DNA of 64,000 bases from Portulaca oleracea (lineage: Eukaryota > Streptophyta > Magnoliopsida > Caryophyllales > Portulacaceae), in assembly GCA_029582165.1 (NCBI GenBank), contig CM055868.1:25760891-25824890 (forward strand), in the 5' to 3' direction. The notes under the pieces were generated by a model, which searched no databases, had not been told where the DNA came from, and worked only from the letters and a program-made list of their open reading frames with translations. The position numbers and the translations under genes are program-made. Below are positions 11,378-24,516 of the stretch, piece by piece; position 1 is the stretch's first letter, and every line of letters begins with the position of its first letter.

Positions 11378-12379
11378 TGGAGTGTATCGGGATGGGGCCC
11401 AACCTCGAATCCATGGTTTCCAAGTCTATCCGCGCCCTCCCGAACTCCGAGTGAAACAACTCCAAGATCGGGTGGAGAGTCCATTTCGATGGACCGGACC
11501 ATGGACGTTGAGCTGGTCCTCATCGAGACCTACTTTAGGCCTTTCAAAGGGTTCAAGTCCGCCGGAAAAATAAGAGGAAAAGGGTCAACGTGGGTTTTTG
11601 AAATGGACGTGCCTTCACTCTTTAGGTCATAACTCCTTCAATACAACTCTGATTGGTTTTAAATTTTGGGAGCCTAAAGTACACACCGAGAGCTTTCCAT
11701 CAATATCTTATGGGCCTAAGTACACACCGAGAGCTTTCCCGCGATCCTCTAGTGCCTAGAATACACTGTTGCATCCGCTTGCTACATCGCGTCCGCAGCG
11801 AATTTGTCGCACCCGCGACCTCCCGATGTCCGTGACGTCGACTGTAGCTACTGTTGTCTTGTCGCACCCTTGACGACCACCTTCGCGCTCGCGACCTTCT
11901 TATGTTCGGCTACTGCTGCTGCTAAATTTGTTCCGTCGCACGCACGACAGTCACCGTGGCACCCGCGAACCTCCCTTCCCCAGCTGCTGCCTGCGCAAGT
12001 GTTTGGTGTTAAATGTTATGTTTTACTATTTTACCCCCCATTAGTATAAATACCCGCCTTTAGCTTGTTTTTCAAGATAGTTTTTCGTTGACGAATGATT
12101 TGCTAATGCAACGAAAGGGTTTTCCCCTAGTTTTCTCTCAAAAAATCTTGTTCTTTCTTTATCCATTTGTTGACGGTGGTTTTAGCAAGTCATTCCTTTA
12201 GTGATTATTTAGCGGATTACCTTGGATAATCATGGTGGGGTGTTAGGCCTAAGTTGAGAGTCTCCTTGCTCAAGGTCATATCCTTCCTTTGGGTGTTGAA
12301 GCCTTTGTTCGTGTTGATCATCGCTCCCATTCACACACTCAAGTTAATCTTCACCCACTCACGCAACGGTAACGCTCCA
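11378..12379 (+). repeat. LTR A4
   Basis: 1002 bp, TATA box at 12045-12052. The U3 block closely matches A2, including the 'gctactgctgctgctaaa' stretch near 11908. There is a small deletion near 12255 relative to A1-A3, shared with A5. Confidence 0.8.
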
Positions 12380-14684
12380 TTTTGGTATCAGAGCTTTTCC
12401 TATCCGCTCCATTTTGGTATCAGAGCTTTGGTTTTTCATTTAGCTTGAATTTTTTCAATGTTCTTGCTAGTGTGTTCTCCAGTGTTTGTTTTTGTGGATT
12501 GAATGCAAATATTGGTGATCCCCATTTCCTTTGCAATCCAAGAGTATTGGAATACTTTCTATTGTATTTGTATTTGGTATTTTGAAGCAATTTGGAGCTT
12601 TGAGAAGTTGGAAAATAGTGCACACAAGGTGTTCGATGAAATGTCCAAGTGAGAAAACACAAAGAACCCTTAGCCAAACACTAGCCAACTAAAAAGAACC
12701 CCAAACTCAACAAATTATCCCAAACACAATGGCCCTTCACCCTTACTATTGTTATGGCCTCATGCCGAGACTTGAGATTCGATTCACGAACATTCAAAAT
12801 ACTCTTGATGGCCTCTTGACTCAAGTAAACAACATTGACATCAAGCATCGATTTCGAACCCGATTTAACGAAGGAGGTTCACTAGAAGACATATCCGTCC
12901 TCCTCCTCCTATGAGTCGAGTGATGATGATAGAGGCTCATTTCGACACCATCGTCGACGGGAAGTGGTTGAGAAGTCCCCACGGAATTAATTCTATGATA
13001 TGAAGATCAAAATTACGGAATTCAATGGCAGTACCGATCCCGGAGATTATCTCGAATTGGTCCAAATCATGGAGAGGATTTTTGAAATTGTGGATTATAG
13101 CGATGAACATGCCTTCAAGGTTCCAAGATTGAAGCTCACCAAGGTTGCATCCCTTTGGTTTGAGAATGTCAAGGCAAAAAGAGCTAACGAGGGTCGAGCA
13201 AAAGTCACCTCATAGACATGGCTAACGCAATCGATGAATGAGTGAATCTTGCCTAACACTTACAAGCGAGAGGTTAACCATGAACCCATTCCATCACTTG
13301 ATGGTCAAAGAGGAAGAGAGGATTCCTCTTGAAAGAAGCCATTCCACTGTTCCCCACTAACGGCCTTTACGTCCCAAAAATGTGTCAAATGTAGGTGTAT
13401 GGGACACGATGCTTTGCAATGTCCGACAATGGCTAAGGTTGAAGCTTGGATTGAAGAATCTTTTGGTGTGGAGGAGTATACAAGTGACATGGTAGAAGGG
13501 GTTGATGAGCAGAAGGTCAATTCCACACTTAGAAAGTTTGAGGAGGTTGAGAAAAAGGAAAGTTCAATGAACAGAAGGGAAAGCTCATGAGCTTCTTGGT
13601 GTACATGGTGAGATTGATGAAGTTCCTAATCAAGAGGAGGATGCGAACGTCGACCTTGCCCTTCCTCTTATCCTTGTTGAAAAAGCCTTCGAAGAAGGTC
13701 ATTCGATTTTATCATTACCACCAATCGAGAAATTAAGCACCAATGGAGACGACTTACATTCCCTTCCACTCATGGGCACTCAAATTCTTCTCCATGGGAA
13801 GAACAAGGTAACCGAAGGCTCTCCTTTGAAAAAAATTGAATCAAGTTTGAAAGATGCACGTTGTGGTGTAGAGTCTTTGGGTGAGTCGTGCATGACCTTT
13901 GGGAGGCATTGATTATTTGAGAATGTTTGTTGGCGTGATAAGTTTTATGATAAGCATGTGTTGTCCCCGATCGGAATTTCTCTATACTTGGAGTGAAATG
14001 CTAAGAATCTAGGTGTTTGTTTTGTGTTTAGTGGCGAATTTGGGATTGGAGATGCCTTGATTATAGTTCAACCTAAGTATTTGAGCTCTTCATTTGTGTC
14101 CTCCATCGATGAATATTTCTTGTATGTTGGTCGTTGTGATGTGAACTACTTGTGTATGCCATACATGTTATTTGAGCCATTGGTTATTCGAGAACGTGTT
14201 TTTGATAGGGTGCTATTTGAAATTTGGTATGCAATGTTTGTGGGAGTGTTTGTCAAATGAAGATTGTTCTTTTGAATTTGATCTCTTGAATCCCTTAGCC
14301 CCACATCAAATCAAACCCGGGTGGGAAGTGAGTTGGAACCTTGTCCTTTGGAGCGAAACACGGGTTGAGTGTGCTTTTGGTGACGATGAGCAAACTCTTG
14401 GTTTGTCTTTACCTTGCAATGAGCCAAGTGAGGATGTGTGTTCTCAAGTACCTCAAAATACTCCTGCCTTCCCATAATCCCCTATCCCCACACAACAAGC
14501 CTCCATTCTTTTTCTTTCATTTCGATGATGGATACGCCGTAGGTTCAAAGCTAAGGGCGCTCTTGTGTATGTTCATTGCAATAGGGAAATTGGTGATTTT
14601 CAAGGTTCCTTGAGCTAAATTATAGAGAGGATCTCGGTTTAACTCCCAAGAGTTGAGGCAAACTATTTTTCAAGAAGAGGAGTA
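12380..14684 (+). pseudogene. Family A internal region 4 with broken gag
   Basis: An extra upstream ATG at 12729 is in frame with the usual gag start because of a local change ('acaatggccc'). The capsid-like segment is at 13000-13215 and an intact zinc knuckle at 13381-13422. The segment after the knuckle carries the short deletion (AACAGAAGGGAAAG) that also marks internal regions 5-8. The second frame is lost near 14175. Confidence 0.82.
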
Positions 14685-15665
14685 TGGAGTGTATCGGGAT
14701 GGGGCCCCAACTCGAATCCATGGTTTCCAAGTCTATCCGCCCTCCCGAGAACTCGAGTGAAACAACTCCAAGATCGGGTGGAGAGTCCATTTCGATGGAC
14801 CCGACCATGGACGTTGAGTCGGGTCCTCATCGAGACCTACTTTAGGCCTTTCAAAGGGTTCAAGTCCCGGGAAAAATAATAGGAAAAGGGTCAACATGGG
14901 GTTTTGAAATGGACGTGCCTTCACTCTTTAGGTCATAACTCCTTCAATACAACTCTGATTGGTTTTAAATTTTGGGAGCCTAAAGTACACACCGAGAGCT
15001 TTCCATCAATATCTTATGGGCCTAAGTACACACCGAGAGCTTTCCCGCGATCCTCTAGTGCCTAGAATACACTGCAGATCCGCTTGCTACATCGCGTCCC
15101 GTGAATTTGTCGCACCCGCGACTCCCGCTGTCCGCACGTCGATTGTAGCTCCTGTTGTCTTGTCGCACTGACGACCACCTTCGCTCGCGACCTTCTTATG
15201 TTCGACGCTGCCGCTAAATTTGTTCCGTCGCGACGCACGATACCACCGTGGCACCCGCGAACCTCCTTCCCACCGCCGTCGCAAGTGTTTGGTGTTAAAT
15301 GTTATGTTTTACTATTTTACCCCCCATTAGTATAAATACCCGCCTTTAGCTTGTTTTTCAAGATAGTTTTTCGTTGACGAATGATTTGCTAATGCAACGA
15401 AAGGGTTTTCCCCTAGTTTTCTCTCAAAAAATCTTGTTCTTTCTTTATCCATTTGTTGACGGTGGTTTTAGCAAGTCATTCCTTTAGTGATTATTTAGCG
15501 GATTACCTTGGATAATCATGGTGGGGTGTTAGGCCTAAGTTGAGAGTCTCCTTGCTCAAGGTCATATCCTTCCTTTGGGTGTTGAAGCCTTTGTTCGTGT
15601 TGATCATCACTCCCATTAACACACTCAAGTTAATCTTCACCCACTCACGCAACGGTAACGCTCCA
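14685..15665 (+). repeat. LTR A5
   Basis: 981 bp, TATA box at 15331-15338. In U5 it has 'atcactcccattaac' where most copies have 'atcgctcccattcac'. The same pair of changes recurs only in A12 (about 47693), far along the array. Confidence 0.8.
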
Positions 15666-17978
15666 TTTTGGTATCAGAGCTTTTCCTATCCGCTCCATTT
15701 TGGTATCAGAGCTTTGGTTTTTCATTTAGCTTGAATTTTTTCAATGTTCTTGCTAGTGTGTTCTCCAGTGTTTGTTTTTGTGGATTGAATGCAAATATTG
15801 GTGATCCCCATTTCCTTTGCAATCCAAGAGTATTGGAATACTTTCTATTGTATTTGTATTTGGTATTTTTGAAGCAATTTGGAGCTTTGACGAGAAGTTG
15901 GAAAATAGTGCACACAAGGTGTTCGATGAAATGTCCAAGTGAGAAAACACAAAGAACCCTTAGCCAAACACTAGCCAACTAAAAAAGAACCCCAAACTCA
16001 ACAAATTATCCCAAACACAATCCGTCCTTCACCCTTACTATTGTTATGGCCCTCATGCCGAGACTTGAGATTCGATTCACGAACATTCAAAATACTCTTG
16101 ATGGCCTCTTGACTCAAGTAAACAACATTGACATCAAGCATCAGTATCGAACCCGTGACGAACGAAGGAGGTTCACTAGAAGACATATCCGTCCTCCTCC
16201 CTCCTATGAGTCGAGTGATGATGATAGAGGCTCATTTCGACACCATCGTCGACGGGAAGTGGTTGAGAAGTCCCCACGGAATTAATTCTATGATATGAAG
16301 ATCAAAATTACGGAATTCAATGGCAGTACCGATCCCGGAGATTATCTCGAATTGGTCCAAATCATGGAGAGGATTTTTGAAATTGTGGATTATAGCGATG
16401 AACATGCCTTCAAGGTTCCAAGATTGAAGCTCACCAAGGTTGCATCCCTTTGGTTTGAGAATGTCAAGGCAAAAAGAGCTAACGAGGGTCGAGCAAAAGT
16501 CACCTCATAGACATGGCTAACGCGATCGATGAATGAGTGAATCTTGCCTAACACTTACAAGCGAGAGGTTAACCATGAACCCATTCCATCACTTGATGGT
16601 CAAAGAGGAAGAGAGGATTCCTCTTGAAAGAAGCCATTCCACTGTTCCCCACTAACGGCTTTTACGTCCCAAAAATGTGTCAAATGTAGGTGTATGGGAC
16701 ACGATGCTTTGCAATGTCCGACAATGGCTAAGGTTGAAGCTTGGATTGAAGAATCTTTTGGTGTGGAGGAGTATACAAGTGACATGGTAGAAGGGGTTGA
16801 TGAGCAGAAGGTCAATTCCACACTTAGAAAGTTTGAGGAGGTTGAGAAAAAGGAAAGTTCAATGAACAGAAGGGAAAGCTCATGAGCTTCTTGGTGTACA
16901 TGGTGAGATTGATGAAGTTCCTAATCAAGAGGAGGATGCGAACGTCGACCTTGCCCTTCCTCTTATCCTTGTTGAAAAAGCCTTCGAGAAGGTCATTCGA
17001 TTTTATCATTACCACCAATCGAGAAATTAAGCACCAATGGAGACGACTTACATTCCCTTCCACTCATGGGCACTCAAATTCTTCTCCATGGGAAGAACAA
17101 GGTAACCGAAGGCTCTCCTTTGAAAAATATTGAATCAAGTTTGAAAGATGCACGTTGTGGTGTAGAGTCTTTGGGTGAGTCGTGCATGACCTTTGGGAGG
17201 CATTGATTATTTGAGAATGTTTGTTGGCGTGATAAGTTTTATGATAAGCATGTGTTGTCCCCGATCGGAATTTCTATACTGGAGTGAAATGCTAAGAATC
17301 TAGGTGTTTGTTTTGTGTTTAGTGGCGAATTTGGGATTGGAGATGCCTTGATTATAGTTCAACCTAAGTATTTGAGCTCTTCATTTGTGTCCTCCATCGA
17401 TGAATATTTCTTGTATGTTGGACGTTGTGATGTGAACTACTTGTGTATGCCATACATGTTATTCAAGGCGTCATTGGTTATTCGAGAACGTGTTTTGATA
17501 GGGTGCTATTTGAAATTTGGTATGCAATGTTTGTGGGAGTGTTTGTCAAATGAAGAATGTTCTTTGAATTTGATCTCTTGAATCCCTAGCCCCACATCAA
17601 ATCAAACCCGGTGGGAAGTGAGTCATGGAACCTTGTCCTTTGGAGCGAAACACGGGTTGAGTGTGCTTTGGTGACGATGAGCAAACTCTTGGTTTGTCTT
17701 TACCTTGCAATGAGCCAAGTGAGGATGTGTGTTCTCAAGTACCTCAAAATACTCCTGTTCCTTCCCATAATCCCCTATCCCCACACAACAAGCCTCCATT
17801 CTTTTCTTTCATTTCGATGATGGATACGCAGTAGGTTCAAAGCTAATTGGGCGCTCTTGTGTATGTTCATTGCAATAGGGAAATTCGTGATTTTCAAGGT
17901 TCCTGAGCTAAATTATAGAGAGGATCTCGGTTTAACTCCCAAGAGTTGAGGGAAAACTATTTTTCAAGAAGAGGAGTA
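15666..17978 (+). pseudogene. Family A internal region 5, best-preserved gag modules
   Basis: This unit shows the gag modules most clearly. The N-terminal segment is at 16046-16285 and ends in an arginine-rich stretch. The capsid-like segment at 16295-16510 contains ITEFNGSTDPGDYLELVQ and, near its end, the ASLWFENVKAKRA wording expected of plant Gypsy capsid. The CCHC zinc knuckle is at 16676-16717 (C-X2-C-X4-H-X4-C) and its frame runs to 16885. Gag normally packages element RNA into cytoplasmic particles. Here the modules are separated by stops or frame changes, so no full Gag could be made. The product would also lack protease, reverse transcriptase and integrase. Confidence 0.85.
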
Positions 17979-18954
17979 TGGAGTGTATCGGATGGGGCCC
18001 AACCTCGAATCCATGGTTTCCAAGTCTATCCGCGCCTCCCGAGAACTCCGAGTGAAACAACTCCAAGATCGGTGGAGAGTCCATTTCAGATGGACCCGGG
18101 ACCATGGACGTTGAGCTGCGGGTCCTCATCAAGACCTACTTTAGGCCTTTTAAAGGGTTCGAAGTCTGTCGGAAAAATAAGAGGAAAAGGGTCAACGTGG
18201 GTTTTTGAAATGGACGTGCCTTCACTCTTTAGGTCATAACTCCTTCAATACAACTCTGATTGGTTTTAAATTTTGGGAGCCTAAAGTACACACCGAGAGC
18301 TTTCCATCAATATCTTATGGGCCTAAGTACACCGAGAGCTTTCCCGATCCTCTAGTGCCTAGAATACATCTTGCACCCGCTTGCTACATCGCGTCCAGTG
18401 AATTTGTCGCACCCGCGACTCCCGTTGTCCGCACGTCGATCAGAGCTCCCGTTGTCTTGTCGCACTCGACGACCACCTTCGCGCCGCGACCTTCTTATGT
18501 TCGCCATCTGCTGCTAAATTTGTTCCGTCGCACGCACGATACCGCGCACCGCGAACCTCCTTCCCACCGCCGTCGCTGCAAGTGTTTGGTGTTAAATGTT
18601 ATGTTTTACTATTTTACCCCCATTAGTATAAATACCCGCTTTAGCTTGTTTTTCAAGATAGTTTTTCGTGATTTAATGATTTGCTAATGCAACGAAAGGG
18701 TTTTCCTAATTTTCTCTCAAAAATCTTGTTCTTTCTTTATCCATTTGTTGACGTGGTTTTAGCAAGTCATTCCTTTAGTGATTATTTAGCGGATTACCTT
18801 GATAATCATGGTGGGGTGTTAGGCCTAAGTTGTGGAGTCTCCTTGCTCAAGGTCATATCCTTCCTTTGGGTGTTGAAGCCTTTGTTCGTGTTGATCATCG
18901 CCCCATTCACACACTCGAGTTAATCTTCACCCACTCACGTAATAACGCGCTCCA
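17979..18954 (+). repeat. LTR A6
   Basis: 976 bp, TATA box at 18627-18634. From here rightwards many A copies show short deletions in runs of C or G (for example CCCCCC to CCCC before the TATA box) and a 'gatttaatgatt' variant near 18668 in place of 'gacgaatgatt'. Confidence 0.8.
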
Positions 18955-21207
18955 TTTTGGTATCAGAGCTTTTCCTATCCGCTCCATTTTGGTATCAGAG
19001 CTTTGGTTTTTCATTTAGCTTGAATTTTTTCAATGTTCTTGCTAGTGTGTTCTCCAGTGTTTGTTTTTGTGGATTGAATGCAAATATTGGTGATCCCCAT
19101 TTCCTTTGCAATCCAAGAGTATTGGAATACTTTCTATTGTATTTGTATTTGGTATTTTTGAAGCAATTTGGAGCTTTGACGAGAAGTTGGAAAATAGTGC
19201 ACACAAGGTGTTCGATGAAATGTCCAAGTGAGAAAAACACAAAGAACCCTTAGCCAAACACTAGCCAACTAAAAAAGAACCCCCAAACTCAACAAATTAT
19301 CCCAAACACAATCCGTCCTTCACCCTTACTATTGTTATGGCCCTCATGCCGAGACTTGAGATTCGATTCACGAACATTCAAAATACTCTTGATGGCCTCT
19401 TGACTCAAGTAAACAACATTGACATCAAGCATCGTGATTTAACCCGCGATTTAACGAAGGAGGTTCACTAGAAGACATATCCGTCCTCCTCCCTCCTATG
19501 AGTCGAGTGATGATGATAGAGGCTCATTTCGACACCATCGTCGACGGGAAGTGGTTGAGAAGTCCCCACGGAATTAATTCTATGATATGAAGATCAAAAT
19601 TACGGAATTCAATGGCAGTACCGATCCCGGAGATTAGCTCGAATTGGTCAAAATCATGGAGAGGATTTTTGAAATTGTGGATTATAGCGATGAACATGCC
19701 TTCAAGGTTCCAAGATTGAAGCTCACCAAGGTTGCATCCCTTTGGTTTGAGAATGTCAAGGCAAAAAGAGCTAACGAGGGTCGAGCAAAAGTCACCTCAT
19801 AGACATGGCTAACGCAATCGATGAATGAGTGAATCTTGCCTAACACTTACAAGCGAGAGGTTAACCATGAACCCATTCCATCACTTGATGGTCAAAGAGG
19901 AAGAGAGGATTCCTCTTGAAAGAAGCCATTCCACTGTTCCCCACTAACGGCCTTTACGTCCCAAAAATGTGTCAAATGTAGGTGTATGGGACACGATGCT
20001 TTGCAATGTCCGAAAATGGCTAAGGTTGAAGCTTGGATTGAAGAATCTTTTGGTGTGGAGGAGTATACAAGTGACATGGTAGAAGGGTTTGATGAGCAGA
20101 AGGTCAATTCCACACTTAGAAAGTTTGAGGAGGTTGAGAAAAAGGAAAGTTCAATGAACAGAAGGGAAAGCTCATGAGCTTCTTGGTGTACATGGTGAGA
20201 TTGATGAAGTTCCTAATCAAGAGGAGGATGCGAACGTCGACCTTGCCCTTCCTCTTATCCTTGTTGAAAAAGCCTTCGAAGAAGGACATTCGATTTTATC
20301 ATTACCACCAATCGAGAAATTAAGCACCAATGGAGACGACTTACATTCCCTTCCACTCATGGGCACTCAAATTCTTCTCCATGGGAAGAACAAGGTAACC
20401 GAAGGCTCTCCTTTGAAAAATATTGAATCAAGTTTGAAAGATGCACGTTGTGGTGTAGAGTCTTTGGGTGAGTCGTGCATGACCTTTGGGAGGCATTGAT
20501 TATTTGAGAATGTTTGTTGGCGTGATAAGTTTTATGATAAGCATGTGTTGTCCCCGATCGGAATTTCTATACTGGAGTGAAATGCTAAGAATCTAGGTGT
20601 TTGTTTTGTGTTTAGTGGCGAATTTGGGATTGGAGATGCCTTGATTATAGTTCAACCTAAGTATTTGAGCTCTTCATTTGTGTCCTCCATCGATGAATAT
20701 TTCTTGAATGTTGGACGTTGTGATGTGAACTACTTGTGTATGCCATACATGTTATTTGGGCGTCATTGGTTATTCGAGAACGTGTTTTTGATAGGGTGCT
20801 ATTTGAAATTTGGTATGCAATGTTTGTGGGAGTGTTTGTCAAATGAAGATTGTTCTTTTGAATTTGATCTCTTGAATCCCTTAGCCCCACATCAAATCAA
20901 ACCCGGGGTGGGAAGTGAGTTGCGGAACCTTGTCCTTTGGAGCGAAACACGGCCGAGTGTGCTTTTGGTGACGATGAGCAAACTCTTGGTTTGTCTTTAC
21001 CTTGCAGCGAGCCAAGTGAGGATGTGTGTTCTCAAGTACCTCAAAATACTCCCGTTCCTTCCCATAATCCCCTATCCCCACACAACAAGCCTCCATTCTT
21101 TTTCTTTCATTTCGATGATGGATACGCCGTAGGGTTCAAAGCTAATTGGGCGCCTCTTGTGTATGTTCATTGCAATAGGGAAATTCGTGATTTTCAAGGT
21201 TCCTTGG
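18955..21207 (+). pseudogene. Family A internal region 6, left part, cut by B1 element
   Basis: The gag start is at about 19336. The capsid segment has an in-frame TAG at about 19635 where other copies encode tyrosine. An intact zinc knuckle lies at 19968-20009. The second open frame is long here (20608-21132). The unit is interrupted at 21207 by a complete B1 element and resumes at 25500. Confidence 0.82.
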
Positions 21208-22189
21208 TGATGCATAATTGATGGCCTTATGCATCAAGGTCAACCATGGAGACATCTAATACTCACCTAGAAGGTAGAAGAGTTCAAGTCTCTCTTTTAT
21301 CTCTCTACTTGGAAGGGATCAACTCATGCGGACGTAAACTTTTGCTCCTTAATTCAAGGACCGTGAAGCTATCATAGAAGTCATCCTAGAAGGGATTATT
21401 CTACATTCCAAGAGCTTTCATATGGTTCAAGAATCTTTGAATTTGGATGAGAATCCAAGGAGTTATTCATATTTGTAATATAGTTTAGTATATTGTTTTC
21501 TTTATGATGTAAGCATTAGGATGAATGATGTAAGCCCTTAAGGGGTCTTTTCTTGAAGCTAGGTGACGCCTAAGGGGTGGGTTGTAGCTATAAATACCCC
21601 CTCCTAGGTGCTTGTAATTCATTCAATTCATTCAAGTAATTCACATTGAATTTTTCAAACACATGATGTGTTCTCTCTAGCATTTGTGCTAGGTGTTTTC
21701 GTCTCTCTTTTGTGGGATTCGAAATATCCCCTTCTTCTAGCTAAGGTTGGCATCCTTAGTGGTGAAAGGAAGGAATTGGAGTATTCTTGGAGGTGGTGAA
21801 TCTGTATCCTTCAAAGAATCTTCAAAAGCCATCAACTATCCATCTACCAATCGTTCATTATCATCCATTTTTCGAGTGCTTCATCAAGGATTCATCAAGA
21901 ATTCATCAAGCATTCATCAAGAAACGTGTGATCTTCATTCTACACGTCCAAGCACTTGTTCGTCATCAACGTTCATCATTTGACATTCGTCCATCCATTG
22001 TTCGTTCGTTCATCATTCATTTTGTTCATTGTTTCCAATTGTTTGGTAACTTTCTTTCATAGTTCTTTTCATCCATTTCTATGCCATTTTTGGTTCTTTG
22101 GAACTTTGAGAAAGAGGATTCTTATCTTCGCTTTTAAAGATCCTTAGATTTTGTGTAATGAGATCATCCCTTGGTCTCATTATGCATCA
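21208..22189 (+). repeat. 5' LTR of B1 element 1
   Basis: 982 bp with a perfect 11-bp terminal inverted repeat TGATGCATAAT/ATTATGCATCA. The first 29 bases form an inverted repeat: arms of 10 (TGATGCATAA and TTATGCATCA) around a 9-base spacer, so the inner arm copies the LTR's own 3' end. The TATA box is at 21589-21596. A stretch near 21880-21924 has four TCATCAAG words spaced 11 bases apart. Confidence 0.93.
21589..21596 (+). promoter_or_regulatory. TATA box of B1 LTR
   Basis: TATAAATA followed by CCCC, about 590 bp before the LTR end. It is present in every B1 and B2 LTR that covers this region. It is the likely promoter of the element RNA. Confidence 0.7.
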
Positions 22190-22193
22190 AATT

Positions 22194-22205
22194 TGGTATC
22201 AGAGC
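22194..22205 (+). other. Primer-binding site of B1 element 1
   Basis: TGGTATCAGAGC starts four bases after the LTR end and matches the 3' end of initiator methionine tRNA. The same site occurs at 51830-51841 in B1 element 3 and, in B2, at 56521, 59311 and 62091. In B1 complex 2 the equivalent at 27622-27631 reads TGCATCGAGC, which is damaged. Confidence 0.9.
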
Positions 22206-22506
22206 TAAGGAGTTTGAATCTCTTAGTTCTTGAAACAATCTTCTACAATCTTTTCTCTCCCACACGTTTCCCACCATACGTTTCCCATCACAAAATTTCA
22301 TCATCTCTCCATCACACGTCCCCCTTGATAGTTCTTCCAAGAACTCATCAAGAACCCATCAAGAACTCATAAAGAACCCCAAGCTCCACAAAGAACCCAA
22401 AAACCAAACACAAACCTACCCAAATCCGTCCCATACCCACGTCCCATCCGTGCTAACCTTCCTTCCATGAGTTTCTTGTGATCTTTGTGAATCAAGATAG
22501 GTTCTA

Positions 22507-24473
22507 ATGGCGAGTGCAAGCTCTCCTACAAAGTCCTCTCCATCGTCCCCAGAAGATGTTGAGAAGATGAAACAAAGAATCAAGTATCTCAACAAACAAG
22601 TAGCATACTACATGCGCCTTCAAGAAAGGGAGAATCTTGAGGAAGTATCAAGTAAATCATCAAGTGGAGAAGGAGAAGAGGACGTTGCAAGAAAGAGGCA
22701 TGGACATCCAAAGGAGGAAAGGTTCGGCTTCAAAGTGGAGATCCCCGAATTTGTTGGTGATCTTGATCCGAAGTTTATTTGGATTTGATACTAACCGTGG
22801 AAATTGTCTTTGATCTCATAGATGTTGAAGATGATAAGAAGGTCAAGTATGTTGCCCTACAGCTACTAAAGCATGCAAGGATTTTGTGGACAAACTTGCA
22901 AAAGAAGCTGAAAGCAAAGGGGAAAGATAAGGTGCGTACGTGGGATAAGATGAAAAGAAAGCTCCAAGAAAAGTTCCTACCATCTAGCTACCTACGTGAC
23001 AACTACTACAAATTGCAAAGATTGGTTCAAGGAGGAAGAAGCGTGAGGAGTACACAAAGGAATTTGAGCATCTACTTTGGAGGTGTGATCTAAAGGAGGA
23101 CGAGCCACAAACTTTGCACGTTATATTTTGGTCTTAATGATGGGATTAGGCACGTTGTGGAATTACAACCATACAAAACTTTGGATGAATTGAGCTCCTT
23201 GTCCCTTAAAGTTGAAAAACAAAGGAGAAATAAGGGAAAGAAGTCACAAGCCAATACCAAACTCCACAAAAAACGCCCCACCCTACGTCCCATCCAAACC
23301 CTCCACCATCCACGAAACACATTCCCACAAAAACTCCACAAAATCAGCCCCCATCCATCCCTAAACCTCACGACCAAGTGACCAAACCCATAGCATCAAG
23401 AAGGTGTTTTCGATGCCAAGGGTTGGGACATTATGCTTCGGAGTGTCCAAACAAGCGAGTAGTGTCTTTGGTGGAATACCAAAGTGCTTTATATGTAGAG
23501 CCGGAGTATGAGGAAGTTGAGGTTGGTGCCAAAGAAGAGGAAGATGTAGTAGAAGAATATGTGGAAGGGCCAGATGAAGGAGAACTACTTGTGGTAGAAA
23601 GGGCCTTGAATATCACAAATGTGCCAAAGGATCAACTACAAAGAGAAGCAATATTTCGCTCTCGTTGTACCATCCAAGGGTGAGTATGCTCCTTGATCAT
23701 AGATGGAGGAAGTTGCACCAATGCCGCCTCTACAACAATGGTCAAGAAGTTGCAAATGGAGATTAGCCCACATCCCACACCCTGCACAATACAATGGCTA
23801 AGCCTTGGGCGAGGCATCCGTGTAGATCAACGAGTTTTGGTGAGTCTTTCAATTGGAAAGAATTATCGAGATTCATTATGGTGTGATATAGTTCCCATGG
23901 ATACTTGTCATGTTTTGTTGGGAAGGCCATGGTTATATGATAGACATCTCATACATGATGGGAGGGCCAACACTTACACTCTCACCATCAACCAAAAGAG
24001 GATCACTTTGGAACCTCTTGATCCACCATCTCGGCAAAAGGAGAAACGTCATATTGTGTCAATCATGAAGGTGGAGAATCAAGGGCATGAAGAGTATAAG
24101 GATCCTATTCTTACACATTTGGAGAAGAAAGAAACGGATCCAAGTATCCACCACCTTTTGAATCTTCCTATGAAGCATATCTTCCATGAGCATCCAAGAG
24201 CTATCTACTTGGATCACTTGGTTGAAAGGCCAAGAATTCGAAAGGAGGAAATAGCCCAAGTCATCAAGGTACATTGTTTCATACTAAATGACAAGGGTAA
24301 AGTGGTAAGACTAAGTGAAGCAACGTGAATGCAGCCCACTCACGGTGGAGAAATACAAGTTCAAGTCTTATGGTGATCGAGGAAGAAAGTTTAAGAAGTT
24401 CATCAAAGGGATCTACGATGACTTCAAAGCTTTCAAGAAGAAAGTCGTTGTGAAGAAGGCAAGCGAGAGTTGA
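22507..24473 (+). pseudogene. B1 gag-protease-like pseudogene, element 1
   Basis: The modules in order are as follows. An N-terminus with a predicted helical stretch runs from the ATG at 22507. A capsid-like region covers about 22735-23150 (Gypsy Retrotrans_gag type, with the KMKRKLQEKFLPSSYLRDNY wording). A proline-rich linker precedes a zinc knuckle CFRCQGLGHYASEC at 23405-23446 and an acidic stretch. A retropepsin-like segment with LIIDGGSCTN (Asp codon at 23702) and a downstream HVLLGRPW motif follow. A conserved C-terminal segment of unknown role ends at 24473. Plant Gypsy proteases often have DGG or DSG at this position. Breaks: a frame change near 22780, others near 23090-23160 and 23380, an in-frame TGA at 23681 where the sister copy encodes arginine, and a frame change near 24325. 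Confidence 0.85.
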
Positions 24474-24505
24474 TCTTCCAAAGTTTGAGGACAAACTTTT
24501 TAAAA

Positions 24506-24516
24506 CCGGGGGGGTA
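24506..24516 (+). other. Polypurine tract of B1 element 1
   Basis: CC followed by seven G and TA, directly before the 3' LTR. The other B copies have four or five G followed by TGTA. This is where plus-strand DNA synthesis would be primed. Confidence 0.7.

Noticed and set aside
21747..22147. Serine/phenylalanine-rich frames in B LTRs
   Set aside because: They fall wholly inside R/U5 of the LTR and come from the short TTCATC-type repeats.
23090..23377. Minus-strand frames antisense to B gag (also 56969-57166, 57340-57661)
   Set aside because: They mirror the proline-rich and acidic stretches of the sense frame, are not conserved independently and have no recognisable product.
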